Assembly: GCA_900546675.1 (NCBI GenBank)
Contig: URDQ01000029.1
Coordinates: 1-21,188, forward strand
Origin: an uncultured Porphyromonas sp.
GTDB lineage: Bacteria; Bacteroidota; Bacteroidia; Bacteroidales; Porphyromonadaceae
DNA length: 21,188 nt
Direction of reading: 5' to 3'
Part shown: one piece after another, positions 7,336 to 14,748 of the stretch
Layout of the letters: each line of letters starts with the position of its first letter
Numbering within the stretch: the stretch's first letter is position 1
The notes under the pieces: generated by a model
Databases searched by the model: none
What the model saw: the letters and a program-made list of their open reading frames with translations, nothing else
What the model was told of the DNA's origin: nothing
Translations under genes and position numbers: made by a program

Positions 7336-7722
7336 TTATAAGAGGTTACGCCCTATGCCCCATACGACGATAAGGACGAAGATGATCCAACTAGCGGTGC
7401 GCCCTGAGAAGCGACGGTAGAGTCGCTCGGCTCGCACACTATGTGGGCGTGTCAGCTCCATCATCACGAGGAGAGCTAGGTAGAGCAGCGCTGGTATGAG
7501 CATCACGTTGAGCTGTAGCACCCGTACGATGTTGCCATGGAGCAATGCGTGGATGCCCCGCAGCGAACCACACCCAGGGCATTGCCACCCCGTGAGCTGC
7601 AGGAAGGGGCAGCGCGGTATCCTCAGGCTCTCGGGACTATATAAGTAAAGCACCACTCCCCCTACCAGCATACAGCCTAGTAGAGCGAGCAGTGCTTTGT
7701 TGTGTCGGCTCGTAGCGAGCAT
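7336..7722 (-). CDS. DUF2752 small membrane protein
   Basis: This 128-residue protein has three predicted membrane segments (about 9-29, 66-90 and 109-124) and the DUF2752 cysteine motif: CPF at 38-40, followed by GWQCPGCGSLRGIHALLHG at 45-63. The cysteines C38, C48 and C51 might bind a metal or form a disulfide; the family has no established function. It lies between YitT-family and PAP2 genes with gaps of 18 and 17 bp, which indicates cotranscription. The ATG at 7720-7722 fits the spacing and the family length. Confidence 0.88.
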   Translation of the reverse strand: MLATSRHNKALLALLGCMLVGGVVLYLYSPESLRIPRCPFLQLTGWQCPGCGSLRGIHALLHGNIVRVLQLNVMLIPALLYLALLVMMELTRPHSVRAERLYRRFSGRTASWIIFVLIVVWGIGRNLL

Positions 7723-7740
7723 CTCGCCTCGGCGTGGACT

Positions 7741-8718
7741 TTACTTCAGATTGTCGAAGCCTCGGCCGTAGACCCCATGCACCGTACCCTCGGAGACGAA
7801 TGCATCGGGATCGATCTCCTTGATGATACGATTGATGCTCTGTAGATGAGCCTTGCGGGTGACTACCATAAGGATGCGCATCTCCTCCTGCGAGTAGCCT
7901 CCGTCAGCGTGAACGAGTGTACAGCCACGATGCAGGCGCTGGATGATCGCCTCGTTGATCTCTTTGTACTTCTTGCTAAAGATAAAGAGCTGTATCGAGT
8001 GCTTATTGCTATTGGTCCAGTAGTCGAGCGTGATAGCGCAGAAGACTACCTCCACGATAGAGAAGGTGAGTAGCTCAGCACCGAGCTGCGGGTCTTTGCC
8101 CACAAGGTATACATTGACAAAGTAAGAGGTGATCACGATCGTCGCATCGATCAGGATCATAGCGCGCCCCAGGGAGAGCGTCGTGTACTTGTTGAAGATA
8201 GAGACGATGACATCCGTACCGCCCGTACTACCATTCACGTGAAAGACGAGAAAGAGTCCACTACCGCATAGGATACCACCGATGATCACCGCCATAAAGC
8301 GCTCTTCTCTGAGCAGAGGTCCCACGTTAGTTATGTTGTCCGTGAGCCAGTGACTCAGGTTGTGGTACACCTCCGTATTTGGATCTCCAAAGAGCGCCTG
8401 ACCGATAGGGATCGCTATACCCATCAGGATAACTCCGATGAGCGTCTTGACGGAGTAGCGCCACCCTAAGAAGATGATCGAGACGATCAGTAGCCCGACG
8501 TTGATGATGTTGTACGGGATAAAGGCGGGGATATTTGTAGCGATCTGTATGATGGTCGTGACACCGGCTAGTCCGCCCGTTGCGATCTCCTGTGAGAGGA
8601 TAAAGCCCGCCCAACCGAGGACATAGAGACAGACACCAAGTACGATAAAGAAGAAGTCGTGGACGAAGTACCACGCTTTCGCTCGCTTACTAACAGGAGC
8701 TGCTAAAGCTTGAGTCAT
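7741..8718 (-). CDS. YitT family membrane protein with C-terminal DUF2179 domain
   Basis: The 325-residue protein has about five to six membrane segments between residues 20 and 232, with the family motif VNGSTGGTDV (161-170) followed by a conserved loop (SIFNKYTTLSLG). The C-terminal soluble part (about 240-320) is a DUF2179 domain, visible as RLHRGCTLVHADGGYS, then MVVTRKAHLQSINRIIKEIDP and VHGVYGRGF. Members are integral inner-membrane proteins of uncertain function, with transport suspected. The gene begins 85 bp after the end of leuS and no -7 box was found between them, so it may be read from the leuS promoter. It is followed at 18 bp by DUF2752. Confidence 0.92.
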   Translation of the reverse strand: MTQALAAPVSKRAKAWYFVHDFFFIVLGVCLYVLGWAGFILSQEIATGGLAGVTTIIQIATNIPAFIPYNIINVGLLIVSIIFLGWRYSVKTLIGVILMGIAIPIGQALFGDPNTEVYHNLSHWLTDNITNVGPLLREERFMAVIIGGILCGSGLFLVFHVNGSTGGTDVIVSIFNKYTTLSLGRAMILIDATIVITSYFVNVYLVGKDPQLGAELLTFSIVEVVFCAITLDYWTNSNKHSIQLFIFSKKYKEINEAIIQRLHRGCTLVHADGGYSQEEMRILMVVTRKAHLQSINRIIKEIDPDAFVSEGTVHGVYGRGFDNLK

Positions 8719-8753
8719 AGTATATGATTTGTTTTTCTAGAGATAGATGGGAT

Positions 8754-8797
8754 AGTCTTCCCTTAGCTCAGTACCAGGACGGCACGAGCCGAAGACT
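8754..8797 (-). other. Imperfect hairpin between leuS and the YitT gene
   Basis: AGTCTTC (8754-8760) and GAAGACT (8791-8797) can pair, and CGGCACGAGCCG (8780-8791) forms a competing small stem. No U-run follows on the minus strand, so it might be an mRNA processing or attenuation structure rather than a strong terminator. Confidence 0.25.
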
Positions 8798-8803
8798 TTA
8801 TCA

Positions 8804-11620
8804 TTACAATACAATGTTGACAATGCGCCCTGGCACGACAATTACCTTCTTGAGGGGCTTGCCATCGATCCACTTGATCGTGTCGGCATGCGCCAGCACC
8901 TGCTCCTCGATCTGCTCCTTGGAGAGCCCAGCGGGAAGCTCGAGGTTAAAGCGTACCTTGCCATTGAAGCTAACGGGATAGCGTACCGAGTCCTCAGCGA
9001 TGAGCGACTCGTCACACTGGGGCCATACGGCCGTCACGATGCTCTCAGCAGAGAGCGTATCACTACTGCATACGGAGCGCATCTCCTGCCACAGCATCTC
9101 TGCGATATGAGGCGCAAAGGGCGAGAGCAAGATCGCCAAGGGTCGGAGTACCTCCAGCGACGTGGTCTGAGCTTTCTGTAGCTCACCCACAGCAATCATA
9201 AAGGCTGAGACGGAGGTGTTGAAGGAGAGACGCTCGATGTCTTGCGTGATCTTCTGGATCAACTTATGGATCGTGCGTAGCTCCTCACGGCTTGCCTGGG
9301 CATCGGCCGAGACGGTGAGCTGCCCCTCGCCATCGTGGTAGAGCGACCAGACACGCTTGAGGAAGCGGTAGACGCCGTCGATGCCATTCGTGTCCCACGG
9401 CTTGCTCTGCTCTAGAGGCCCGAGAAACATCTCGTACATCCTCAGCGTATCGGCTCCATACTGCTCGATGATTTCGTCCGGATTGATCACGTTAAACATC
9501 GACTTACTCATCTTCTCCACAGCAAAGCCACAGAGATAGGTGCCGTCCGCCTCGGTGATGAAGGTGGCATCGTGTAGGTCGTCACGCCACTGACGGAACG
9601 CCTCCTGATCGAGTACGTCGTTCTGCACCAAGTGTATGTCTACGTGCATCTGCGTCACATCGTACTGCTCACGCTGCGAGTAGGTGACAAACTGATTCGT
9701 ACCCTTGATGCGGTAGACGTAGTTAGAGCGTCCCTGGATCATCCCTTGGTTGACCAGGCGCTTAAATGGCTCATCCTCGCAAACGACCCCGAGGTCGTAG
9801 AGAAACTTATTCCAGAAGCGGCTATAGATCAAGTGACCCGTAGCATGCTCCGTACCGCCAATGTAGAGATCCACCTGTCGCCAGTAGTTATTAGCTTCGG
9901 GAGAGACCAAAGCGGACTTATTCTGCGGATCCATATAGCGTAGGTAGTAAGCGCTACTCCCAGCAAAGCCTGGCATCGTGCAGAGTTCGTAGGGATAGCC
10001 CTCCTCGGTACACCAGTTCTTAGCACGTCCTAGCGGGGGCTCGCCACTCTCCGTGGGGAGATACTTGTCTACCTCGGGGAGCGTCAAGGGGAGCTTGTCG
10101 AGTGGCAACGTGTGCGGCACACCCTCCTTATAGTATATAGGTATCGGCTCACCCCAGTAGCGCTGGCGACTGAAGATAGCGTCACGCAGACGGTAGTTGA
10201 TCCGCTTCTTGCCCAGACCACGCTCATCGAGGTAGTGACACATATAGTCGATCGCCTCAGAGACTGGCTTGCCATTGAGTAGCGGTGAATTGATCAGCTC
10301 GCCCTCTTTGCTGTCAAGGCTTTCGCTCCATGTGGAGGGGTCGGACGCTTCGCCACCTTTTGGCAAAACAACCTGACGTATCGGCAGGTCAAAGTGCCGT
10401 GCGAAAGCAAAGTCTCTTGAGTCGTGCGCTGGCACCGCCATAATAGCGCCCGTGCCATAGCCCGCCAGCACATAGTCGCTGATCCAGATCGGGATCTGCT
10501 CCCCCGTGAGCGGGTGCTCTGCATAAGAGCCGGTGAAGACACCCGTCACCGAGTGATCCGCCTGGCGCTCACGCTCTGTGCGGCGCTTTGTACGATCTAA
10601 GTACGCCTCTACAGCCGCACACTGCTCCTCCGTAGTTAGGTCAGCCACCAGACTACTCTCGGGAGCTAGCACCATAAAGGTGACTCCGTAGAGCGTATCG
10701 GGGCGGGTCGTAAAGATCTCGATAGGTAGCTCACCACGAGCGGTGCTAGCCTTGAAGGTAACTGACGCACCGACCGATTTACCGATCCAGTTGCGCTGCA
10801 TCTCCTTGAGCGCATCGCTCCAGTCGAGCTGATCTAGACCCGCCAGCAGACGCTCCGCATAAGCAGAGACACGGAGGCTCCACTGCTTCATCTTGCGCTG
10901 CACCACAGGATAACCACCACGCTCGCTCACACCGTCACTCACCTCATCATTAGCGAGGACAGTCCCGAGCTCAGGGCACCAGTTGACCACACTCTCCCCA
11001 AGGAAGGCCAAGCGATAGTGCATCAGCCACTCCGACTGCTCCGCTTCGCTCGCTGCTCGCCACTCCTCAGCCGTTAGCTCTAGGGGCGTACTGCTGTAAG
11101 CGGTACAACCCTCCGTGCCATGCGCCTCGAGATGCTTGACTAGCTTGTCGATAGACTCAGCACGATCTGTCGCTGTGTCGTAGTAATGGTGGAAGAGCTG
11201 TATGAAGGTCCACTGCGTCCACTTGTAATACTCTGGATCGCATGTCACCACCTGACGGCTCCAGTCGAAGCCAAAGCCAATGTTGTCTAGCTGCTCACGG
11301 TAGCGGGCGATGTTGACCCGTGTCGTCTCCTCGGGGTGGCGATTAGTCTGAATAGCGTACTGCTCAGCCGGCAGACCGAAAGCGTCGTACCCCATCGGGT
11401 GCAGCACGTTGTACCCTTGTAGACGCTTATAGCGAGCGTAAATATCGGAGGCGATGTAGCCTAGCGGGTGCCCTACATGTAGTCCCGCACCCGAGGGATA
11501 GGGAAACATATCCAGTACGTAGTACGAAGGCTTATCACGGTCTATCTCTACCCGATAAATATCTGCGTCTTGCCAGAGGCGCTGAGCCGACTGCTCTATG
11601 TCGTGGTGATTGTAATCCAT
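8804..11620 (-). CDS. leuS: Leucyl-tRNA synthetase
   Basis: This class I aminoacyl-tRNA synthetase attaches leucine to tRNA-Leu in the cytoplasm. From the ATG at 11618-11620 it has 938 residues, normal for the bacterial enzyme. Recognisable parts are the ATP-binding HVGH signature (48-51, in MFPYPSGAGLHVGHPLGY), the CP1 editing domain (TTRPDTLYGVTFMVLAPES and the GTGAIMAVPAHDSRD block), the KMSKS loop at 703-707, the anticodon-binding helical domain and a small C-terminal domain. A TTG eight codons upstream (11642-11644) keeps the frame but lies inside the -7 promoter box, so it cannot be in the mRNA. It is the first gene of a possible leuS-YitT-DUF2752-PAP2 unit and is divergent from the glucan phosphorylase gene. 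Confidence 0.98.
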   Translation of the reverse strand: MDYNHHDIEQSAQRLWQDADIYRVEIDRDKPSYYVLDMFPYPSGAGLHVGHPLGYIASDIYARYKRLQGYNVLHPMGYDAFGLPAEQYAIQTNRHPEETTRVNIARYREQLDNIGFGFDWSRQVVTCDPEYYKWTQWTFIQLFHHYYDTATDRAESIDKLVKHLEAHGTEGCTAYSSTPLELTAEEWRAASEAEQSEWLMHYRLAFLGESVVNWCPELGTVLANDEVSDGVSERGGYPVVQRKMKQWSLRVSAYAERLLAGLDQLDWSDALKEMQRNWIGKSVGASVTFKASTARGELPIEIFTTRPDTLYGVTFMVLAPESSLVADLTTEEQCAAVEAYLDRTKRRTERERQADHSVTGVFTGSYAEHPLTGEQIPIWISDYVLAGYGTGAIMAVPAHDSRDFAFARHFDLPIRQVVLPKGGEASDPSTWSESLDSKEGELINSPLLNGKPVSEAIDYMCHYLDERGLGKKRINYRLRDAIFSRQRYWGEPIPIYYKEGVPHTLPLDKLPLTLPEVDKYLPTESGEPPLGRAKNWCTEEGYPYELCTMPGFAGSSAYYLRYMDPQNKSALVSPEANNYWRQVDLYIGGTEHATGHLIYSRFWNKFLYDLGVVCEDEPFKRLVNQGMIQGRSNYVYRIKGTNQFVTYSQREQYDVTQMHVDIHLVQNDVLDQEAFRQWRDDLHDATFITEADGTYLCGFAVEKMSKSMFNVINPDEIIEQYGADTLRMYEMFLGPLEQSKPWDTNGIDGVYRFLKRVWSLYHDGEGQLTVSADAQASREELRTIHKLIQKITQDIERLSFNTSVSAFMIAVGELQKAQTTSLEVLRPLAILLSPFAPHIAEMLWQEMRSVCSSDTLSAESIVTAVWPQCDESLIAEDSVRYPVSFNGKVRFNLELPAGLSKEQIEEQVLAHADTIKWIDGKPLKKVIVVPGRIVNIVL

Positions 11621-11641
11621 ACAGTTCTCTTTATTATAGTA

Positions 11642-11649
11642 CAAAGGTA
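11642..11649 (-). promoter_or_regulatory. Bacteroidota -7 promoter box of leuS
   Basis: The minus strand reads TACCTTTG, a perfect TAnnTTTG. Transcription would begin near 11635, giving a leader of about 15 nt and fixing the ATG at 11618-11620 as the start codon. The -33 region is occupied by a 7-bp tandem repeat (11655-11689) and shows no TTTG. Confidence 0.65.
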
Positions 11650-11654
11650 CGAAA

Positions 11655-11689
11655 TTAGAGATTAGAGGTTAGAGATTAGAAGTTAGATC
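11655..11689. repeat. Heptad tandem repeat, about five copies of TTAGAGA
   Basis: Consecutive units read TTAGAGA, TTAGAGG, TTAGAGA, TTAGAAG and TTAGATC. The array starts 6 bp from the -7 box of leuS and covers the position where a -33 element would lie. Two further heptad arrays with different bases are found at 14537 and 17678. Confidence 0.8.
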
Positions 11690-11695
11690 TCCGAT

Positions 11696-11741
11696 CATTC
11701 TGATGGCTCTGATCTACCCCGATAGTTCTGATTACTCTGAT
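11696..11741. repeat. Degenerate 9-10 bp repeat ending in CTGAT
   Basis: Units read CATTCTGAT, GGCTCTGAT, CTACCCCGAT, AGTTCTGAT and TACTCTGAT, i.e. five units in a row of 9, 9, 10, 9 and 9 bp. It follows directly on the heptad array. Confidence 0.65.
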
Positions 11742-11807
11742 AGGACTAGCTAATAGCCAATCGCTTGCCTCGTAGGAAGTTTTCGACTCTGAGCTGTTTC
11801 CAAAAAC

Positions 11808-11870
11808 TTTCCAGCCTTGGAAAAATAAATTTCCAAGGGAGGAAAAATAGTTTTCCAAGGGAGGAAAACT
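11808..11870. repeat. 22-bp-period repeat with TTTCC(N)GGAAA units
   Basis: TTTCCAAGGGAGGAAAA is found at 11830-11846 and, identically, at 11852-11868. A related unit, TTTCCAGCCTTGGAAAAA, starts 22 bp earlier at 11808. CCTTGGAAAA (11816-11825 region) and TTTTCCAAGG (11851-11860) are reverse complements, so the array can fold. The period equals that of the CCACGTGG arrays although the core differs. Confidence 0.8.
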
Positions 11871-11911
11871 TCTGGAGAGCGTGGCGTAACAACCATTGCA
11901 CGAAATAGTCG

Positions 11912-11919
11912 TACCTTAG
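11912..11919 (+). promoter_or_regulatory. Weak -7 box candidate for the glucan phosphorylase gene
   Basis: TACCTTAG matches TAnnTTTG at all but one defined position and would start transcription about 33 nt before the ATG, similar to other genes here. No -33 element at proper distance was seen. Confidence 0.35.
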
Positions 11920-11958
11920 CGGAGTCTTTAAGTTCACAGTTCATAAAAACAGACGCAA

Positions 11959-14532
11959 ATGATACCACAACACAAGAGTAATCCACCGCAGTGGACAGAG
12001 ATCTACAGCCAGTCTAATCTCCCTGAGGAGCTACAGTCGCTCAAGGCTCTTACGATGAACTTATGGTGGTCTTGGCAGCCACGTGCTATACGACTCTTTC
12101 AGGCTATCGACCCCGAGCTATGGGCGCAGACCGATGGTAATCCCCGATGGATGCTTCACCTCCTAGGTGCTGAGCGCATTGCGGAGCTTTGTCAGGATCG
12201 TGCCTTCCTCGCAGAGGTGCAGTCCCTTTATGATGAGCTACAGACCTATCTGCAGGAGCGTCCCGATGAGACTCGCCCCTCGGTCGCTTACTTCTGTATG
12301 GAGTACGGCATTAGCAATACGCTACACATTTACTCTGGTGGTCTAGGCATTCTCGCAGGTGACTATGTCAAGGAGGCGAGCGATAGCAACGTACGGCTCA
12401 CTGCCGTGGGGCTTCTCTACCGCTACGGCTACTTCACCCAAAGTCTCGACCCCAGTGGTAATCAGGTGGCGCACTATGTGCCGCAAAACTTTTACAACCT
12501 ACCTCTCGAGCCAGTACGTAACGAGCATGGCGAGCGGCTGACGCTACATCTAGAGATGGCTTCACTGCCTGTGGTCTGTCAGGTGTGGCGTGTGCCAGTA
12601 GGTCGTGTGTCGCTCTACCTGCTGGATACCGATGTGCCTGAGAATGGGGATCTGGCGAAGAGCATCACCCACAGCCTCTATGGCGGTGACTGGGAAAATC
12701 GACTCCGTCAGGAGTACCTCCTAGGTATCGGTGCTACGATGCTGCTCAAACAGCTCGGCATCACGTGCGATGTGTACCATATGAATGAGGGGCATGCGGC
12801 CTTTATGAATGTGGAGCGCTTGGTCAACTTGGTGGAGGATAGGGGCTTGCCCTTTGACGTAGCTCTGGAGGTGGTACGTGCCTCATCGCTCTATACGGTG
12901 CATACGCCTGTGCCTGCGGGACATGACTACTTTGAGGATGCTTTGATCGATCGTTACTTCGCACCCTTCTATAGTCGTCTGGGTATCTCTCGTGATGAGT
13001 TTATTCAGCTGGGCAAGGATAGCCACGGGAGCGGTGGTAAGTTCTCTATGAGCGTCTTAGCGCTACACACCTCTCAAGAGGCCAATGGTGTGAGCAAGCT
13101 GCATGGCGATGTGTCGAAGCGTATGTTTGCCCCAGTGTGGGCGGGCTTCTTCCCCGAGGAGAGCCATGTCACTTATGTGACCAATGGTGTGCATCTGCCT
13201 ACGTGGGCGGCGCCTGAGTGGCAGCAGTTTTTCGTCCGTCACTTTGGTGCTGACTATCTAAGTCATCAGTCTCAGGAGGAGATGTGGTCTAAGATTATGA
13301 GCGTGCAGAGTGATGAGATACGTCAGATACGTCAGCGACTCAAGAGACGACTGATACAGCACATACAGCATACGATCATAGAGACTCACGGACAGATAGG
13401 ACTCCCTCCACGGCTCGCTAAGGCAACGCTCAACGAGCTACAAGAGCGAGCACTGTACATAGGCTTCTCACGCCGCTTCGCTACCTACAAGCGTGCTCAT
13501 CTGCTCTTTGAGGATCTAGAGGCTTTGGCTAAGATCCTAGATAATGAAGAGCGTCCCGTCCGCTTTATCTTTGCGGGCAAGGCGCACCCCGCAGACGGTG
13601 GTGGGCAGGCGCTTATCAAGCGTATCGTAGAGGTGAGCCGTATGCCGCAGTTTGTCGGTAAGATCATCTTCCTACCAGACTATGACATAGAGCTTGCGAA
13701 GACACTTATCCCGGGTGTCGATGTGTGGCTCAACAACCCGACACGTCTTATGGAGGCGTCTGGTACTTCTGGCGAAAAGGCTGAGATGAATGGAGTCCTC
13801 AACCTCTCAGTGCTGGACGGCTGGTGGTACGAAGGGTACAAGGAGGGCGCTGGCTGGGCAGTCTCAGCAAAGCGCACCTACACCGATCAGTACCTGCAGG
13901 ATCAGCTCGATGCGATGAGGATCTACCACCTCATAGAGCAGGAGATCGTACCCGTCTACTATGCTGACACGCCAGCCGGCTGCTCGGATCGCTGGGTAGA
14001 CTATATCAAGCGCTCGATGCTCTACATAGCGCCACACTTTACGATGCGCCGTATGCTAGATGACTACTACGAGCGCCTTTACAATAAGTTGGCTGTACGC
14101 TCTGAGCTCCTAGAGCATCAGAGCTACCAGCAGGCTCGTGATATAGTGGCTTGGAAGCAGCGGGTCGCTGCCACGTGGGATACGATCACTGTCCAGGAGG
14201 CTACTTTCGATGGTGTCATGCGAGAGCCAAAGTATGACGGCCAGCATAGTGATCCGACCTTTAGGGTGACGATCGATGCGGGGCATGTTGAGGCTGATAT
14301 TGTTGCTGAGCTGATTTTTACGACACGAGACGAGCGTACGGGCGAGGTGCACTATGTGGGCAAGGATCTCTTTCACGAGGTGATGCCACGCTTGGGGACG
14401 ACCCGCACCTATGAGCTGACGGTGCCATCGGCTCAGCCGGGCAAGTATCAGATAGCGGTGCGTCTGCGTCCCTATCTGCCCGAGCTGCCTCATCTGATGG
14501 ACTTCGCTTATGTCCGCTGGATCTCTTTCTGA
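11959..14532 (+). CDS. glgP: Alpha-glucan phosphorylase (GT35) with DUF3417 N-terminus
   Basis: This 857-residue enzyme would cleave alpha-1,4 glucan with phosphate to release glucose-1-phosphate. The N-terminal about 110 residues (LKALTMNLWWSWQPRAIRLF, then NPRWMLHLL) match the DUF3417 region found in the bacterial and archaeal branch of the family with lengths near 850. The pyridoxal-phosphate site EASGTSGEKAEMNG is intact, with the cofactor lysine at K607. The last about 110 residues look like a beta-rich accessory region. The gene stands alone on the plus strand, with no glycogen synthase beside it, and ends in a strong hairpin terminator. The ATG at 11959 gives a normal N-terminus. Substrate preference between glycogen and maltodextrin is not readable from sequence. 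Confidence 0.93.
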   Translation: MIPQHKSNPPQWTEIYSQSNLPEELQSLKALTMNLWWSWQPRAIRLFQAIDPELWAQTDGNPRWMLHLLGAERIAELCQDRAFLAEVQSLYDELQTYLQERPDETRPSVAYFCMEYGISNTLHIYSGGLGILAGDYVKEASDSNVRLTAVGLLYRYGYFTQSLDPSGNQVAHYVPQNFYNLPLEPVRNEHGERLTLHLEMASLPVVCQVWRVPVGRVSLYLLDTDVPENGDLAKSITHSLYGGDWENRLRQEYLLGIGATMLLKQLGITCDVYHMNEGHAAFMNVERLVNLVEDRGLPFDVALEVVRASSLYTVHTPVPAGHDYFEDALIDRYFAPFYSRLGISRDEFIQLGKDSHGSGGKFSMSVLALHTSQEANGVSKLHGDVSKRMFAPVWAGFFPEESHVTYVTNGVHLPTWAAPEWQQFFVRHFGADYLSHQSQEEMWSKIMSVQSDEIRQIRQRLKRRLIQHIQHTIIETHGQIGLPPRLAKATLNELQERALYIGFSRRFATYKRAHLLFEDLEALAKILDNEERPVRFIFAGKAHPADGGGQALIKRIVEVSRMPQFVGKIIFLPDYDIELAKTLIPGVDVWLNNPTRLMEASGTSGEKAEMNGVLNLSVLDGWWYEGYKEGAGWAVSAKRTYTDQYLQDQLDAMRIYHLIEQEIVPVYYADTPAGCSDRWVDYIKRSMLYIAPHFTMRRMLDDYYERLYNKLAVRSELLEHQSYQQARDIVAWKQRVAATWDTITVQEATFDGVMREPKYDGQHSDPTFRVTIDAGHVEADIVAELIFTTRDERTGEVHYVGKDLFHEVMPRLGTTRTYELTVPSAQPGKYQIAVRLRPYLPELPHLMDFAYVRWISF

Positions 14533-14536
14533 ATGC

Positions 14537-14578
14537 TAGCTATTGGCCTTTAGCTGTTGGCTATTAGCAACTAGGACG
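14537..14578. repeat. Heptad tandem repeat of TAGCTAT/TGGCTGT type
   Basis: Units read TAGCTAT, TGGCCTT, TAGCTGT, TGGCTAT, TAGCAAC and TAGGACG, all 7 bp. They begin 4 bp after the phosphorylase stop codon and end before its terminator. The array shares most words with the one at 17678-17705. Confidence 0.7.
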
Positions 14579-14590
14579 GAATAAATAACG

Positions 14591-14640
14591 AGAGGACTCA
14601 ATCGCTCCTATGGGATCGGTTGAGCCCTCTGCTTTTGTTT
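14591..14640 (+). terminator. Intrinsic terminator after the glucan phosphorylase gene
   Basis: AGAGGACTCAATCG (14591-14604) pairs with CGGTTGAGCCCTCT (14617-14630): 14 positions with one A-C mismatch and one G-T pair and a 12-nt loop, followed by the T-rich tail GCTTTTGTTT. It separates the phosphorylase from the metallophosphoesterase gene, which has its own promoter downstream. Confidence 0.85.
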
Positions 14641-14701
14641 AGGGTCTCTTATGATAACCTATTGGTAGCAAAACGACAACGACAGGGCAATCGGCTGACG
14701 A

Positions 14702-14709
14702 TACCTTTG
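14702..14709 (+). promoter_or_regulatory. Bacteroidota -7 promoter box of the metallophosphoesterase gene
   Basis: TACCTTTG is a perfect TAnnTTTG match. Transcription would start near 14716, some 33 nt before the ATG pair at 14749/14752, which rules out the longer upstream reading frame as N-terminus. No -33 TTTG is evident. Confidence 0.65.
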
Positions 14710-14748
14710 CGTAGACAATCTAGGAAACGTAATATATCGCAATCGACT

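Larger units (their letters stand above)
11621..11958. other. 338-bp divergent spacer between leuS and the glucan phosphorylase gene
   Basis: No gene is supported here. In order the spacer contains the leuS leader and promoter, a heptad repeat (11655-11689), a 9-10 bp CTGAT/CCGAT repeat (11696-11741), a 22-bp-period array (11808-11870) and a weak promoter candidate for the plus-strand gene (11912-11919). Nearly half of the spacer is repeated sequence. Confidence 0.65.

Noticed and set aside
11621..11644. Longer N-terminus of LeuRS from a TTG at 11642-11644
   Set aside because: The TTG is part of the TACCTTTG promoter box, so it would lie upstream of the transcript; the ATG at 11620 gives a normal LeuRS start.
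11676..11986. Several overlapping minus-strand frames of 60-78 codons in the leuS-glgP spacer
   Set aside because: They are made of the repeat arrays, overlap one another in different frames and resemble no protein.
14620..14748. Longer N-terminus for the metallophosphoesterase from an alternative start at 14620
   Set aside because: The extension overlaps the right arm of the phosphorylase terminator and the gene's own -7 box, and would bury the signal peptide 43 residues inside the protein.
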